NCBI RefSeq assembly: GCF_026262575.1
Contig: NZ_JAPKFL010000012.1
Span: 106,826-170,825, forward strand
DNA length: 64,000 nt
Direction of reading: 5' to 3'
Source of the DNA: Streptomyces marinisediminis
GTDB taxonomy: Bacteria > Actinomycetota > Actinomycetes > Streptomycetales > Streptomycetaceae
Shown here in pieces: positions 34,201-43,029 of this stretch. Below the pieces are notes generated by a model. The model did no database searches, had not been told where the DNA came from, and saw only the letters and a list, made by a program, of their open reading frames with translations. How positions within the stretch are numbered: position 1 is the stretch's first letter; each line of letters starts with the position of its first letter. Both the position numbers and the translations under genes were made by a program.

Positions 34201-34260
34201 ATGGATCCCAGTCGACCGTGCAGTAGCAGCCCGTCCTCCCTCCGGCAGCGGCCCTGCTGA
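34201..34260 (+). CDS. Possible leader peptide upstream of corA
   Basis: An ATG at 34201 with a strong GGAGGAGG nine bases upstream opens a 19-codon frame, MDPSRPCSSSPSSLRQRPC, ended by TGA. It contains four prolines and six serines. Short proline-containing leader ORFs control magnesium transporter genes in enterobacteria, and this one lies about 190 nt before corA. No clear terminator hairpin is visible between the two, only small GC stems such as ACGCGT...ACGCGT (34315-34328). Whether it is translated is unknown. Confidence 0.4.
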   Translation: MDPSRPCSSSPSSLRQRPC

Positions 34261-34447
34261 CGGCGCCCCGCGCCCGCGAAGGCCCCACTCCGGCGCAGGT
34301 CCCGCCCCGCGTGGACGCGTTCACGCGTGCCCCTTCGGGTCCCCCCCGCGCCGGTTCGTCCCCCGGCCTGCCCCGTGTGCCCGGCGCCGTGCGCCTTCCC
34401 CGTGCCGCTGGCGGCTCATTCCGCGTGACCCCCGCGAGGAGCCCAGC

Positions 34448-35608
34448 ATGTCGATGATGCGTGACCTGCGTGCCGCCGTCCGCCCGGCCCGCCGCCCCTT
34501 CCGGCGCGGTCTGGCCTCCGGGCGCTACGAGCCGGCCCTGCAGACCGCCGCCTCCAGCGCCGTGGTCGACTGCGCCGTCTACACCGGCGGGCGCCGGGGC
34601 GCGGCCCCGTCCGACCCGCGCGAAGCCCTCGCCGCGGTGCGGTCGCCGGAGGGCGAAGGGGGAGTCGGCGAAGGCGGAGGCGGGGACGGCTTCGTGTGGA
34701 TCGGGCTGCACGAGCCGACGCAGGAGGAGTTCGCCGGGGTCGCGGAGGCGTTCGGGCTGCACCCGCTGGCGGTCGAGGACGCCGTCCACGCCCACCAGCG
34801 GCCGAAGCTGGAGCGCTACGACGACTCGCTGTTCACCGTGATCAAGACGATCCACTACCGGGCCCGCGCCGAGCGCACCGCGGGCAGCCAGGTGGTGGAG
34901 ACCGGCGAGGTGATGTGCTTCACCGGCGCCGACTACATCATCACCGTCCGGCACGGCGCGCAGGGGTCGCTGCGCGGCCTGCGCCACCGGTTGGAGGAGG
35001 ACCCCGAGCTGCTGGCCAAGGGCCCCTCCGCCGTGCTGCACGCGATCGCGGACCAGGCCGTGGACGGGTACCTCGCGGTCGCCGACGCCGTCCAGGACGA
35101 CATCGACGACGTGGAGATCGACGTCTTCTCGCAGCAGGGCACCGGCCGCTCCAGGGCGCGCGGGGGCGGCGAGGCCGGGCGGATCTACCAGCTCAAGCGC
35201 GAGGTGCTGGGGTTCAAGCGGGCCGTCTCGCCGCTGCTGCGGCCGATGCAGCAGCTCAGCGAGCGGCCGATGCGGGTGATCGACCCCGACATCCAGAAGT
35301 ACTTCCGCGACGTCGCCGACCACCTGGCCCGCGTCAACGAGCAGGTGCTCTCCTTCGACGACCTGCTCAACTCCATCCTCCAGGCCAATCTGGCGCAGGC
35401 CACCGTCGCGCAGAACGAGGACATGCGCAAGATCACCGCCTGGGCGGCGATCTTCGCGGTGCCCACGATGATCGCCGGCGTGTACGGCATGAACTTCTCC
35501 CACATGCCCGAGACGGACTGGGAGTACGGCTACCCCGTGGTCATGGCCGTGATCTTCGGCATCTGCGCCTGCATCCACCGCGGCTTCCGGCGCAACGGCT
35601 GGCTGTGA
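34448..35608 (+). CDS. corA: CorA family magnesium/cobalt transporter
   Basis: A 386-residue protein with a large cytoplasmic N-terminal domain, a long helix ending in the membrane, and two C-terminal transmembrane segments. The signature YGMNF follows the first segment (AIFAVPTMIAGVYGMNFSHMP, split motif near residue 345). CorA forms a homopentamer that carries Mg2+. An Arg-rich N-terminus of about 30 residues and a Gly/Glu-rich insert near residue 75 are not typical of E. coli CorA. The ATG at 34448 follows GAGGAG. The 405-bp gap upstream holds an inverted repeat and a possible leader ORF. Confidence 0.94.
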   Translation: MSMMRDLRAAVRPARRPFRRGLASGRYEPALQTAASSAVVDCAVYTGGRRGAAPSDPREALAAVRSPEGEGGVGEGGGGDGFVWIGLHEPTQEEFAGVAEAFGLHPLAVEDAVHAHQRPKLERYDDSLFTVIKTIHYRARAERTAGSQVVETGEVMCFTGADYIITVRHGAQGSLRGLRHRLEEDPELLAKGPSAVLHAIADQAVDGYLAVADAVQDDIDDVEIDVFSQQGTGRSRARGGGEAGRIYQLKREVLGFKRAVSPLLRPMQQLSERPMRVIDPDIQKYFRDVADHLARVNEQVLSFDDLLNSILQANLAQATVAQNEDMRKITAWAAIFAVPTMIAGVYGMNFSHMPETDWEYGYPVVMAVIFGICACIHRGFRRNGWL

Positions 35609-35716
35609 GCGCCCGGCGTCCCGGCGGCCGGCCCCGGCCGGGGCCCGGGCGGCGGACGCGGACCGGGCGGGGGAACCCGCGCAGGCGGGGCGCCTGACCC
35701 GGGCGGCGGGCCCGGG

Positions 35717-36676
35717 CTAGGCGGCGGACCGGGGCCCGGTGCCGCCGGGGGCGCGCAGCACCAGCAGCAGCCCGGCCAGGATCGCCGCGAGCGCGGGGTA
35801 GGCCACGGCCGACGGGGTCTGGCCCAGCCACAGCGCCGCCAGGAGCGTCGCGCCGGGGGTCTCCAGCAGGATCGCGGTGGACGTCACCGAGGGGCCGAGC
35901 CCGCGCACGACCCGGTTGAGCAGGCTGTGGCCGAGCAACTGCGCGACGACCGTGAGCACCAGCAGCTTCAGCCACGTCTCCGCCGAGTAGCCCGCGCCGA
36001 GGTCGGCGCCCGTGGCCAGGCACAGGGCGAGCAGGACGACGGAGGCGGTGGTGAAGCAGACCACCGTGTAGGCGGTCGTGGAGACCGTGCGGCGCACCCG
36101 GGAGCCCAGCAGCACGTAGCCCGCCGCCGCCATGCCGCCCCCCAGGGCCAGCGCGTCCCCGGCCAGCGCGCGCGGCGAGAGGGCGAGGTCGACGCCGGTG
36201 AGCAGCAGCACCCCGCAGAACGCCACCGCCGTCCCCGCCCACACCAGGCCCGGCTGCCGGTGCCCGCCCAGCCGCAGCAGCAGCGTCGTCCAGATAGGCG
36301 TGGTGGTGACCAGGGCGGTGGACGAGGCGACCGAGGTCAGGTGCAGGCTCGGCAGCCACAGCGCGAAGTGCACCGCGAGCAGCACGCCCGCGGCGGCCGC
36401 CAGCGCCAGCCGGCGGCGCCCCATGGCGCGCAGCGCCGCCCGGTGCCGCCGCAGCAGTGCCACGGGGACGAGCGCGCCCACGGCCATGGCGTTGCGCCAG
36501 AAGGCGATGGCCAGGGCGGGGGCCGCGGTGGCGGCGATCAGCGGCGCGGAGACGGAGATGCCGAAGACCGCCACCCCCAGCAGCGCCAGCTCCCGTCCGT
36601 GCTCCCGCCCGGCCCCGACCGAGCGGGCGGTCGCCGGGGTGGCCGACGTGGCCGGTACGCGCTCGGCACCGCGCAT
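35717..36676 (-). CDS. EamA/DMT family transporter
   Basis: A 319-residue membrane protein with about ten hydrophobic helices in two repeated EamA halves, as in drug/metabolite transporters (AFWRNAMAVGALVP, SSTALVTTTPIWTTLLLRL, TSTAILLETPGATLLAALWLGQ). It probably exports a small metabolite; the substrate is unknown. The ATG at 36676 has GGGAGG five bases upstream. The first 30 residues are hydrophilic. It converges with corA; GGCCCCGGCCGGGGCC-type palindromes in between (around 35633-35650) may end both transcripts. Confidence 0.9.
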   Translation of the reverse strand: MRGAERVPATSATPATARSVGAGREHGRELALLGVAVFGISVSAPLIAATAAPALAIAFWRNAMAVGALVPVALLRRHRAALRAMGRRRLALAAAAGVLLAVHFALWLPSLHLTSVASSTALVTTTPIWTTLLLRLGGHRQPGLVWAGTAVAFCGVLLLTGVDLALSPRALAGDALALGGGMAAAGYVLLGSRVRRTVSTTAYTVVCFTTASVVLLALCLATGADLGAGYSAETWLKLLVLTVVAQLLGHSLLNRVVRGLGPSVTSTAILLETPGATLLAALWLGQTPSAVAYPALAAILAGLLLVLRAPGGTGPRSAA

Positions 36677-36786
36677 GCGTGCCTCCCCTTCCACCGGTGC
36701 GGGCCGCTCGGTGCGGCACCCCCGCCAGGGTAAGGCGCGTGACCCGTGCGTGCTGCTGACGATTCCGGCCACGGTAGTCTCGGCGC

Positions 36787-37332
36787 ATGACCGACGCCGC
36801 CCCCGTCGCCTCCGGCGCCCTGTTCGAGCGGGCCCTCGTCGAGGAGGCCGCGAAGAAGTCCGCCCTGGTGTGGGTGCGCGGCCCGCAGGGCCCGGCCCGC
36901 GCGCTGTGGCACGTCTGGCACGACGGCGCGGTCTGCCTGGTGGGCGACGGCCCCGGGGAGCAGCCCCTGGACGGGCTGGGCCTGGCCGACGGGGCGAGCG
37001 CGACGGTCAGCGTCCGCAGCAAGGACAAGGGCGGTCGCCTGGTCGTCTTCCCGGCCCGGGTGACCGCCTTGGAACCGGGCACCGAGGCGTGGACGGCCAC
37101 GGCCGAGGAGCTCAGGGGCAAGCGCCTGAACGCCCCCGACTTCGGCACGGTGCTGGAGCGGTGGGCCGCGCGGTGCCGTGTGCTGCGCCTGGTCCCCGAG
37201 GGCGCGGCGCTCCAGCGCCCCGGGGCGATGCCGGACGCCGCCACGGCCGCCGCCCCCCTGCCGACCCCGGCCACCACCCGCCGCCCGGCTCCGGCCGCGC
37301 TGCCCCGCCTGCTGCTCCGCCGCCGACGCTGA
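36787..37332 (+). CDS. Conserved hypothetical protein
   Basis: A 181-residue soluble protein starting MTDAAPVASGALFERALVEEAAKKS, with LVWVRGP, ALWHVWHDGAVCLVGDG and SVRSKDKGGRLVVFPARV. The beta-rich pattern resembles a split-barrel (pyridoxamine oxidase-like) fold, but no cofactor motif is clear. The C-terminal 40 residues are Pro/Ala/Arg-rich. The ATG lies 6 nt after TAGTCT (36775-36780), which suggests a leaderless transcript. It is divergent from the EamA gene. Confidence 0.75.
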   Translation: MTDAAPVASGALFERALVEEAAKKSALVWVRGPQGPARALWHVWHDGAVCLVGDGPGEQPLDGLGLADGASATVSVRSKDKGGRLVVFPARVTALEPGTEAWTATAEELRGKRLNAPDFGTVLERWAARCRVLRLVPEGAALQRPGAMPDAATAAAPLPTPATTRRPAPAALPRLLLRRRR

Positions 37333-37353
37333 GCACCGCAACCCCGCGGGCCC

Positions 37354-37415
37354 GCGCCGTCCGGCCCTCGCGCCGTCCGGCCGACGCGCCGTCCGGCCGA
37401 CGCGCCGTTCGCCTC
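37354..37415. repeat. 16-bp tandem repeat between convergent genes
   Basis: GCGCCGT recurs at 37354, 37370, 37386 and 37402. The unit GCGCCGTCCGGCCGAC is repeated about three and a half times. It lies between the hypothetical gene and the convergent lipoprotein gene and may contribute stem structures at the transcript ends. Confidence 0.8.
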
Positions 37416-37479
37416 GCACCGCCCGCCCCGCGCCGTTCGCCCGGGAGCGGCCGCCCCGGAAGCGCCGGCCCCGCGCCGT

Positions 37480-38244
37480 TCACTCCTCGGCGAAGATCTC
37501 CTGCCCGTAGTCGACGACCTGCTCCTCCTCGGGCGCCCGCAGCGCGAACCGCGTGTTCCAGTTCGACAGCGTCACCGTGCCCGCGTCCCCGGCCCGCTCC
37601 AGGCGCAGCGGGTAGGGCGTGCCGGCGAGGGAGACGTCCATGACCCCGCCGCGTCCGCCGTCGGCCGTGACGCGGACCGTGCGGACGCCGTCCACCTCGC
37701 CGCGCTCGCCCGTCGCGCGCTCGCCGTTCATCGCCAGCACCAGGTCCAGCAGCACGTCCATCTGGGTGAACGCGCTGAACTGCCGGTAGGAGGGGTCCTC
37801 GGGCGGGACCTTCACGTACTTGCCGTCCAGCTTGCCCGCCGCCTCCCGGTCGGCCTCGGTGGGCTCCTCGCCGGTGTGCTCCTGGTGGGCCCAGAACGCG
37901 GCGTCGGCCTTCAGGTACAGCTCCTCGGCCACCCGCAGGAGCTCGAAGCGGGTGCCGCCCCGCGCGGCGACCTCCCCCACGCCGCCCTCGGGGGTGAGGC
38001 GCATGTCGAGCCGGTAGGTGCGGTCGTCGCTCACGAGGGTGCCGGAGAGCCGCACCGTCCGCGCGTCCTCGGCGGCGGCGCGGGCGCGCTCCTCGATCTG
38101 CTCGGCCGCCAGCTTGCCGACCCCGTTCGTACCGGCGTCCGGGTCGCTCGTCCCGCAGGCCGTGAGCAACGCCACAAGCGCCGCGCAGACCGTCCCCGTC
38201 ACCGCCCTCCTGACACCTCGGGCTCCACCGGGTGAGGCTGTCAC
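37480..38244 (-). CDS. Lipoprotein (LolA/LprG-like)
   Basis: A 254-residue lipoprotein: a short basic start, a hydrophobic segment and the lipobox LLTAC, with the acylated cysteine at about residue 27. The mature part resembles LppX/LprG-type beta-sheet lipoproteins (RTVRLSGTL, YRLDMRLTPEGG, ELYLKADAAFW, PYPLRLERAG). These bind lipids at the membrane surface. The GTG at 38244 follows GGAGG. It is divergent from mrp with about 105 bp between them. Confidence 0.86.
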   Translation of the reverse strand: MTASPGGARGVRRAVTGTVCAALVALLTACGTSDPDAGTNGVGKLAAEQIEERARAAAEDARTVRLSGTLVSDDRTYRLDMRLTPEGGVGEVAARGGTRFELLRVAEELYLKADAAFWAHQEHTGEEPTEADREAAGKLDGKYVKVPPEDPSYRQFSAFTQMDVLLDLVLAMNGERATGERGEVDGVRTVRVTADGGRGGVMDVSLAGTPYPLRLERAGDAGTVTLSNWNTRFALRAPEEEQVVDYGQEIFAEE

Positions 38245-38349
38245 GTCGGCTCGTCCTCCGCTGTGTGGGGGCTGGGGCAACCGCACCCTACCCCCACCGC
38301 GTCCCCGCCCTGGCGGCGAAGGTACGGGCGGGCGCCGTACCATCGTCGT

Positions 38350-39507
38350 ATGGCTACCGACACGTACGGACCGGCTCCCACCGACGAGGCGGTGCGCGCC
38401 GCGCTCGCGACGGTGAACGACCCGGAGATCCACCGCCCGATCACCGACCTGGGCATGGTCAAGTCGGTCGACATCGCGGCCGACGGTTCGGTCGCCGTCG
38501 GGGTGTACTTGACGGTCTCCGGGTGTCCGATGCGCGAGACGATCGTCTCGCGGGTGAGCGAGGCGGTGCGCGGCGTGACCGGCGTGACCGGCGTCGACGT
38601 CGAGCTGGACGTCATGAGCGACGAGCAGCGGCGCGAGCTGGCCAGCTCGCTGCGCGGCGGGCAGGCCGAGCGGGAGGTGCCCTTCGCCCAGCCGAACTCG
38701 CTGACCCGCGTGTACTGCGTGGCCTCCGGCAAGGGCGGCGTCGGCAAGTCCTCGGTGACGGTGAACGTGGCCGCCGCGATGGCCGCCGACGGACTGAAGG
38801 TCGGCGTGGTCGACGCCGACATCTACGGCCACTCCGTGCCGCGCATGCTGGGCGCCGAGGGCCGTCCGACGCAGGTCGAGGACATGATCATGCCGCCGTC
38901 CGCGAACGGCGTGAAGGTGATCTCGATCGGGATGTTCACGCCGGGCAACGCGCCCGTGGTGTGGCGCGGCCCCATGCTGCACCGCGCGCTCCAGCAGTTC
39001 CTGGCCGACGTCTACTGGGGCGACCTGGACGTGCTGCTCCTCGACCTGCCACCGGGCACGGGCGACATCGCGATCTCCGTCGCCCAGCTCATCCCGAACG
39101 CGGAGATCCTGGTCGTCACCACCCCGCAGCAGGCGGCCGCCGAGGTCGCCGAGCGGGCCGGGTCGATCGCGGTGCAGACGCACCAGAAGATCGTGGGCGT
39201 CGTGGAGAACATGTCCGGGCTGCCGTGCCCGCACTGCGACGAGATGGTCGACGTCTTCGGCACCGGCGGCGGACAGCGCGTCGCGGACGGCCTGTCCCGC
39301 ACGACCGGGACGAACGTGCCGGTGCTCGGCGCCATCCCCATCGACGTGCGGCTGCGCGAGGGCGGCGACGAGGGCAAGCCGGTCGTGCTGACCGACCCCG
39401 ACTCGCCGGCCGGTGCGGCGATCCGCGCGGTGGCGGGCAAGCTCGGCGGCCGGCAGCGCGGGCTGTCCGGCATGTCCCTGGGCATCACGCCGCGCAACAA
39501 GTTCTGA
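38350..39507 (+). CDS. mrp: Mrp/NBP35 family Fe-S cluster carrier ATPase (ApbC)
   Basis: A 385-residue protein with an N-terminal MIP18/DUF59 domain (about 1-95, with VSGCPMRET) and a ParA-type ATPase domain. The ATPase has the deviant Walker A SGKGGVGKSS, a switch LLDLPPGTGD and the cluster-binding CPHC. It transfers iron-sulfur clusters to apoproteins in the cytoplasm. The ATG at 38350 has no ribosome site. TACCAT (38338-38343) lies 6 nt upstream, so the mRNA is probably leaderless. It stands next to the tatB-htrA-sigma module, as in other actinobacteria. Confidence 0.95.
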   Translation: MATDTYGPAPTDEAVRAALATVNDPEIHRPITDLGMVKSVDIAADGSVAVGVYLTVSGCPMRETIVSRVSEAVRGVTGVTGVDVELDVMSDEQRRELASSLRGGQAEREVPFAQPNSLTRVYCVASGKGGVGKSSVTVNVAAAMAADGLKVGVVDADIYGHSVPRMLGAEGRPTQVEDMIMPPSANGVKVISIGMFTPGNAPVVWRGPMLHRALQQFLADVYWGDLDVLLLDLPPGTGDIAISVAQLIPNAEILVVTTPQQAAAEVAERAGSIAVQTHQKIVGVVENMSGLPCPHCDEMVDVFGTGGGQRVADGLSRTTGTNVPVLGAIPIDVRLREGGDEGKPVVLTDPDSPAGAAIRAVAGKLGGRQRGLSGMSLGITPRNKF

Positions 39508-39660
39508 TCTCCTCCGCCCCGCCGGCCCGCGCTCCGGTGACACGGGCGCCGGTTCGGCGGGCCCGGCCCGGGCGGGCGCGGTGAGGCGCTGCGGGCCCGG
39601 GCGCCGCACGGCTCGGACGAGACGCCGCGGGGCTCGGGCGCCGCGCCGGCGCCGGGCGGC

Positions 39661-40338
39661 TCAGGCGTCGGCGGCCGGGCGCGGCCGGTCGTAGGCGGCC
39701 AGATCCGCGATGACGCTGAAGCCGAGCCCGTAGGCGCTCAGCCCGCGCCCGTACGCGCCGATGTGCACGCCGTCGTCCCCGGCGCCCGCGAGCACCCAGC
39801 CGTACGCGGAGTCGCGGTAGTGGAACGGCGTGGGCACGCCGTCGACGGGGAGCGTGAGGCTGGACCAGCCGTCCGCGCCGAGGTGGTCGGCCAGGTCCCA
39901 CGCGAGGGCCGTCTGCTGGTCCAGCCAGTCCTGGCGCAGCGCCCGGTCCATGTGGGTGGGCCAGGTGCACGACAGCAGGCCGGACCCGGCGAGCCAGGCG
40001 GCCGAGGAGACGGACGTGGCCTCCAGCGTGCCCGTGCCGTCCGCGCTCTTGCGCTGCGGGCGGCTCGCGACGGTCACGACGACGGCGAAGCGCTGCTCGT
40101 GCGGGTCGGCCTCCAGGCGCAGCGACGGCTGCTCGCCGTGGCCGGTGGAACCGTGCTCCACGGTGCCGTCGGCCGCCGTGCCGACCTGCATCAGCCAGCG
40201 CGGGCCGGTGTAGGCGTCGTCCAGGCCGTACCAGGGGAAGGTGGCCATGAGATACCCGTCCACGGTGCGGTGCGCGACGGACGGGGTGGGCGCCGGGGCG
40301 AACGCCGGTGACGGTGCCGCCCGTCTGGTGCTCTCCAT
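39661..40338 (-). CDS. Conserved hypothetical protein
   Basis: A 225-residue soluble protein. After a Pro/Ala-rich start of about 25 residues it reads as one mixed alpha/beta domain (YLMATFPWYGLDDAYTGPRW, TLPVDGVPTPFHYRDSAYGWV, GAGDDGVHIGAYGRGLS). No catalytic or membrane motif is visible and I do not recognise the family. The ATG at 40338 has GGAGG ten bases upstream. An unusually AT-rich palindromic control region follows at 40385-40475. Confidence 0.72.
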   Translation of the reverse strand: MESTRRAAPSPAFAPAPTPSVAHRTVDGYLMATFPWYGLDDAYTGPRWLMQVGTAADGTVEHGSTGHGEQPSLRLEADPHEQRFAVVVTVASRPQRKSADGTGTLEATSVSSAAWLAGSGLLSCTWPTHMDRALRQDWLDQQTALAWDLADHLGADGWSSLTLPVDGVPTPFHYRDSAYGWVLAGAGDDGVHIGAYGRGLSAYGLGFSVIADLAAYDRPRPAADA

Positions 40339-40384
40339 GAACCTGAAGCCTCCTCGCCGGTGACACCCGGGTTGCTGCCCCGGA

Positions 40385-40475
40385 CACAGGGAGAATAACT
40401 ACTGATCCGCCCCGAATGAGATCAGGGGATCAGTTGATCAGGTGATGATTCACCCCTAGTGGGGTGATGTCACCG
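40385..40475. promoter_or_regulatory. AT-rich intergenic island with stacked palindromes
   Basis: In a GC-rich window this stretch is clearly AT-richer. GATCAG or its complement CTGATC recurs several times (CTGATC near 40404, then ATCAGG, GATCAG and GATCAG to about 40440). TCACCCC (40450-40456) and GGGGTGA (40461-40467) then form an inverted repeat with a TAGT centre. On the minus strand TAGTTA and TATTCT sequences near 40393-40405 could be a -10 for the gene at 39661-40338. It may be an operator and promoter region. Confidence 0.5.
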
Positions 40476-40626
40476 CCGAGCGCGGCGGTGGTGCGCGGTG
40501 GTGCGCCCCTCCGGATTCCGGGGGCGGGGAACGGCGGCCCGGCGCGGAGGCGCGCCCGAGACGTCGGCCCCGCGCGGAGCGCGGGGCAACGGTGGCGCGG
40601 TGCGGGGTGTGCCGAGGGGTGACGGT

Positions 40627-41109
40627 TCAGGTGGCGTCGGCGTCGAAGGGTGGCCGTTCGCCCGTCGCGGTGGTGTCCTTCTTCCGCAGCCGGTCCGGCA
40701 CCGCGGCGCCCGCGCCGGCCGCGGCACCGGACGCCGCCACCGGCCCGGGGGCGTCGTGCCCGTTCACCGCGTCGGTGACCTCCGTCAGCTCCTTGCGCAT
40801 GTCGAACTGGCGCAGGTCCTCGCGCACGTCGAGGTCGTTGCGCAGCTCCTTCAGGCCCAGCGCGTCGCCGTCGCCCATCAGGTGCTTCTGCGCGAACCGC
40901 TTCGGGTGGAGGTCCTGGAACTCGAAGTCCTGGTACTGCGGGCCCAGCTCCTTGCGGATGTCGTCCCGCGCGTTGTCGGAGAACTGCCGGACCTTGCGGA
41001 TGAACCCCGCGACGTCCTGGATCATGCGCGGCAGCTTCTCCGGGCCGAAGAGCAGCACCGCGAGGATGAACAGCACCGCGAACTCAAGCGCCCCTATGTC
41101 CATGAACAC
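40627..41109 (-). CDS. tatB: Sec-independent translocase protein TatB
   Basis: A 160-residue protein with one N-terminal membrane helix (IGALEFAVLFILAVLLFGPEKLP) followed by an amphipathic helix, then a charged helical region (DDIRKELGPQYQDFEFQDLHP) and a disordered tail. The FGPEKLP hinge identifies the TatA/B family, and the length and charged tail fit TatB. It forms the twin-arginine receptor with TatC, which is elsewhere. The GTG at 41109 follows GGAGGAG. It lies downstream of htrA on the same strand, as in mycobacteria. Confidence 0.92.
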   Translation of the reverse strand: MFMDIGALEFAVLFILAVLLFGPEKLPRMIQDVAGFIRKVRQFSDNARDDIRKELGPQYQDFEFQDLHPKRFAQKHLMGDGDALGLKELRNDLDVREDLRQFDMRKELTEVTDAVNGHDAPGPVAASGAAAGAGAAVPDRLRKKDTTATGERPPFDADAT

Positions 41110-41351
41110 GTGCCGCGCTCCTCCGCTCAACCGACACCGTCGACGTCTCGCCGGCGGGGCAACCACCGGCCCCCCGCAACGGTACCCGGCGCACCGCGCG
41201 TTCCGGGAGTCGGCACGGCCCGCGTTCTGGCGCCGCCCCCGGCCCGACCGGGGGCGGCGCCGAGCCACCGGACCGGGGACCGGGCCGGACAGCCGGGCCG
41301 AGGTCGGGCCGGACGGCCAAGCCAAGGCCCGGCCGGGCCGCCGCCCACCGG

Positions 41352-42893
41352 TCAGTCGCCGGAGCCCAGGGTGACCGCGATCGTGCGGGTCCGTCCGTCG
41401 CGTTCGACCGTGAGGTCGAGCACGTCGCCCGGGCGGTGGCTGCGGATCTTCACGATCAGTTCCTCACCGGTGCGGATGACCTCGCCGTCCACCTCGGTGA
41501 TGACGTCGCCGTCGCGCAGCCCGGCCGCGTCGGCCGGGCCGCCGGGGACGACGGCCGGGCGGTCGCCGTCGGGCGAGCCGATGCGGGCTCCCTCGCCGCC
41601 GTAGGTCATGTCGACGCGCACGCCGATCACCGGGTGCGTGGCCCGGCCGGTGTTGATCAGCTCCTCGGCGACCCGCTTGGCCTGGTTGACCGGTATGGCG
41701 AACCCCAGCCCGATCGAGCCGCCCTGGCTGTCGGGCGAGCCCCCGACCGAGCGGATCGCGGAGTTGACGCCGATGACCCGGCCCTCGCCGTCCACGAGCG
41801 GCCCGCCGGAGTTGCCCGGGTTGATCGCGGCGTCGGTCTGGAGCGCGTTGACGTAGCTGACGTCGCTGGCCCCCTCCTCACCGCCGGCGACGATGGGCCG
41901 CTCCTTGGCGCTGATGATCCCGGAGGTGACGGTGCCCGCCAGGTCGAAGGGGGCTCCGATGGCCACCACCGGGTCGCCGACCTTGACCGTGTCGGAGTCG
42001 CCGAGCGGGAGCGGACGCAGGTTGACCACGTTGTCGACCTTCACCACGGCCAGGTCGTACCCGGTGTCACCGCCGACGAGGCGGGCCGTGGCCGTCTCGC
42101 CGCTGGTGAAGGTGACCTGTATCCGGCCGTCCTCGCGCGCCGGGGCCACCACGTGGTCGTTGGTGAGGATGTGGCCCTTGTCGTCCAGCACGAACCCGGT
42201 GCCCGTGCCGGCCTCGGTGGCACCACGCACGTGGAGCGTGACGACGCCGGGCAGGGTGGCGTCGGCGATCCCGGCCACGCTGCCGGACGGACGCGCCACG
42301 TCCCGGGGCTCCGCCTGCGGCAGCGTGACGGTGCCGAACAGGCCCTGGCGTTCGAGGTAGGCGCCGAGCAGCCCACCGCCGAGCCCGGCCACCAGCGCCA
42401 GGACGAGCGCCGCCGCGAGCAGGCGCCCGGCGCGCGGCCGCCCGCTCCGCCCGGCCGCCTCGGCCGGGGGCGCGCCCTGCGGCTGGGCCCACGGGTCGTA
42501 GCCCTGCCAGGCCGCCGTCGGGGCCGCGCCCGGGGCCGCGGCCCGCGCCGCTACCGCCGGGGGCGCGGCCTGGCCGCGCTCGACCGCGCCGCCCGCGGCG
42601 GGCGCGCCCGGGGTGGCGGCGGGCGGCGCCGGGGGCACGGGGGTGCCGGAGGCGGGCGTCGCGCCGGGGTGCTGGACCGGCGGGGCCGGGGACCAGGGCC
42701 CGGGGTCGCCGTAGGGCGGGGTGGCGTACGGGTCCTCGCCGTGCAGCGGTGCGGGTGGCCCGGGCGGCGCCGCGGGGGGCCCGGCGGGCTGCGTGGCCTC
42801 GGGGCGGGCCGGGTCCGCCGACCGGGGGCCTGGCGGCGGACCCGGGCGGCTCCACCACGCCGCGTTCGTTCCGCTCGCCTTGGCCTCGTCCAT
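41352..42893 (-). CDS. htrA: HtrA-like serine protease with PDZ domain
   Basis: A 513-residue S1C protease: a Pro/Ala-rich cytoplasmic stretch of about 140 residues, one membrane helix (LLAAALVLALVAGLGGGLLG) and an extracytoplasmic trypsin-like domain. The triad is His in TNDHVV, Asp in GYDLAVV and Ser in GNSGGPL. A C-terminal PDZ domain follows (GGPADAAGLRDGDVITEVDG). It degrades or refolds damaged exported proteins. The ATG at 42893 gives MDEAKASGTNAAWW; a further upstream ATG (42959) is less likely. It is transcribed after the sigma/anti-sigma pair and before tatB. Confidence 0.93.
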   Translation of the reverse strand: MDEAKASGTNAAWWSRPGPPPGPRSADPARPEATQPAGPPAAPPGPPAPLHGEDPYATPPYGDPGPWSPAPPVQHPGATPASGTPVPPAPPAATPGAPAAGGAVERGQAAPPAVAARAAAPGAAPTAAWQGYDPWAQPQGAPPAEAAGRSGRPRAGRLLAAALVLALVAGLGGGLLGAYLERQGLFGTVTLPQAEPRDVARPSGSVAGIADATLPGVVTLHVRGATEAGTGTGFVLDDKGHILTNDHVVAPAREDGRIQVTFTSGETATARLVGGDTGYDLAVVKVDNVVNLRPLPLGDSDTVKVGDPVVAIGAPFDLAGTVTSGIISAKERPIVAGGEEGASDVSYVNALQTDAAINPGNSGGPLVDGEGRVIGVNSAIRSVGGSPDSQGGSIGLGFAIPVNQAKRVAEELINTGRATHPVIGVRVDMTYGGEGARIGSPDGDRPAVVPGGPADAAGLRDGDVITEVDGEVIRTGEELIVKIRSHRPGDVLDLTVERDGRTRTIAVTLGSGD

Positions 42894-43029
42894 CTCGTCC
42901 CCACACTCGCGCTCGTGCGGCAGCCCCGCTGCCGACCCGCTGTCTGCGCCTGCATTCAACCAGGCCCCGCCTGGACAGCCGGGCCCTGCATTGAACCAGG
43001 TGCGGGGGCCGCGGCGCAGCGGGCCCGCG

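Noticed and set aside
34261..34447. Magnesium riboswitch (M-box) before corA
   Set aside because: I could not find the conserved M-box helices or an obvious terminator; only a short leader ORF and small GC stems are visible.
37354..37415. CRISPR or integration site
   Set aside because: The 16-bp units are contiguous, there are no spacers, no integrase and no tRNA nearby.
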